Part shown: piece after piece, positions 63,900 to 64,000 of the stretch | How the letters are laid out: the number at the start of each line of letters is the position of its first letter | Numbering within the stretch: position 1 is the stretch's first letter | NCBI GenBank assembly: GCA_000310025.1 | Contig: FN648658.1 | Location: 2,520 to 66,519, forward strand | Direction: 5' to 3' | DNA from: Ectocarpus siliculosus | Taxonomy: Eukaryota; Sar; Phaeophyceae; Ectocarpales; Ectocarpaceae | Length of the DNA: 64,000 bases | Notes under the pieces: generated by a model | Databases searched by the model: none | What the model was told of the DNA's origin: nothing | The model's input: only the letters and a program-made list of their open reading frames with translations | Made by a program: the position numbers and the translations under genes

Positions 63900-64000
63900 G
63901 CTCATGGATCTTGCTCGGGCCTTTTTAGTCACGCGGAGTGTTTGTTTCCACATTAGTAATTTTTTTCGGGTGGAGCATGGGTTTTGTACCCCCTTCATAT

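Overview
The window is nuclear DNA of a eukaryotic alga, most likely a brown alga or a close multicellular stramenopile. The evidence is GC-rich exons, many introns of roughly 0.3-2 kb, polyglutamine, polyproline and polyalanine runs, and one gene whose N-terminus looks like a heterokont bipartite plastid-targeting presequence with a phenylalanine at the signal-peptide cleavage site. The species call is inference. No operons, CRISPR arrays or bacterial signals were seen.

Layout. 1-1740 (+): the 3' exons of proteasome ATPase RPT1. 3129-7919 (-): a glomulin/ALF4-like gene. 8311-13224 (+): an unrecognised, probably plastid-targeted 879-residue repeat protein. 14970-20003 (-): a five-exon mitochondrial p32/MAM33 gene with one GC-AG intron. 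Head-to-head with it from about 20396 (+) is a GET4-like gene, followed by unassigned exons to 26364. 26365-29642 is gene-poor. 29643-36172 (-): a PHD-finger plus SET-domain gene, with possible extra 5' exons up to 37246. 37.3-43.9 kb is gene-poor apart from a weak two-exon candidate (-). 43929-49513 (-): a WDR82/Swd2-like gene carrying a stop and frameshifts. 50986 to the window end (+): most of an ABCC (MRP-type) transporter, with TMD1, NBD1 and the start of TMD2 present and NBD2 beyond the edge.

The genes are housekeeping or regulatory (protein degradation, SCF inhibition, tail-anchored protein insertion, mitochondria, chromatin, transport) and are not a functional cluster. What stands out is the mobile DNA in introns. 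I see a 1.4-kb TIR element with an intact 8-bp target duplication and a Cys-containing ORF, a 1.08-kb TTAA-flanked TIR element, and four copies of a small TIR element carrying telomere-like repeats, each within about 100 bp of a splice site. There is also a 223-bp element with long TIRs, foldback elements, a tRNA-derived SINE, a decayed LINE 3' end and a possible hAT transposase fragment. Intron phases were worked out by hand and are consistent for RPT1, the plastid protein, MAM33 and the ABCC gene; other gene models are partial.
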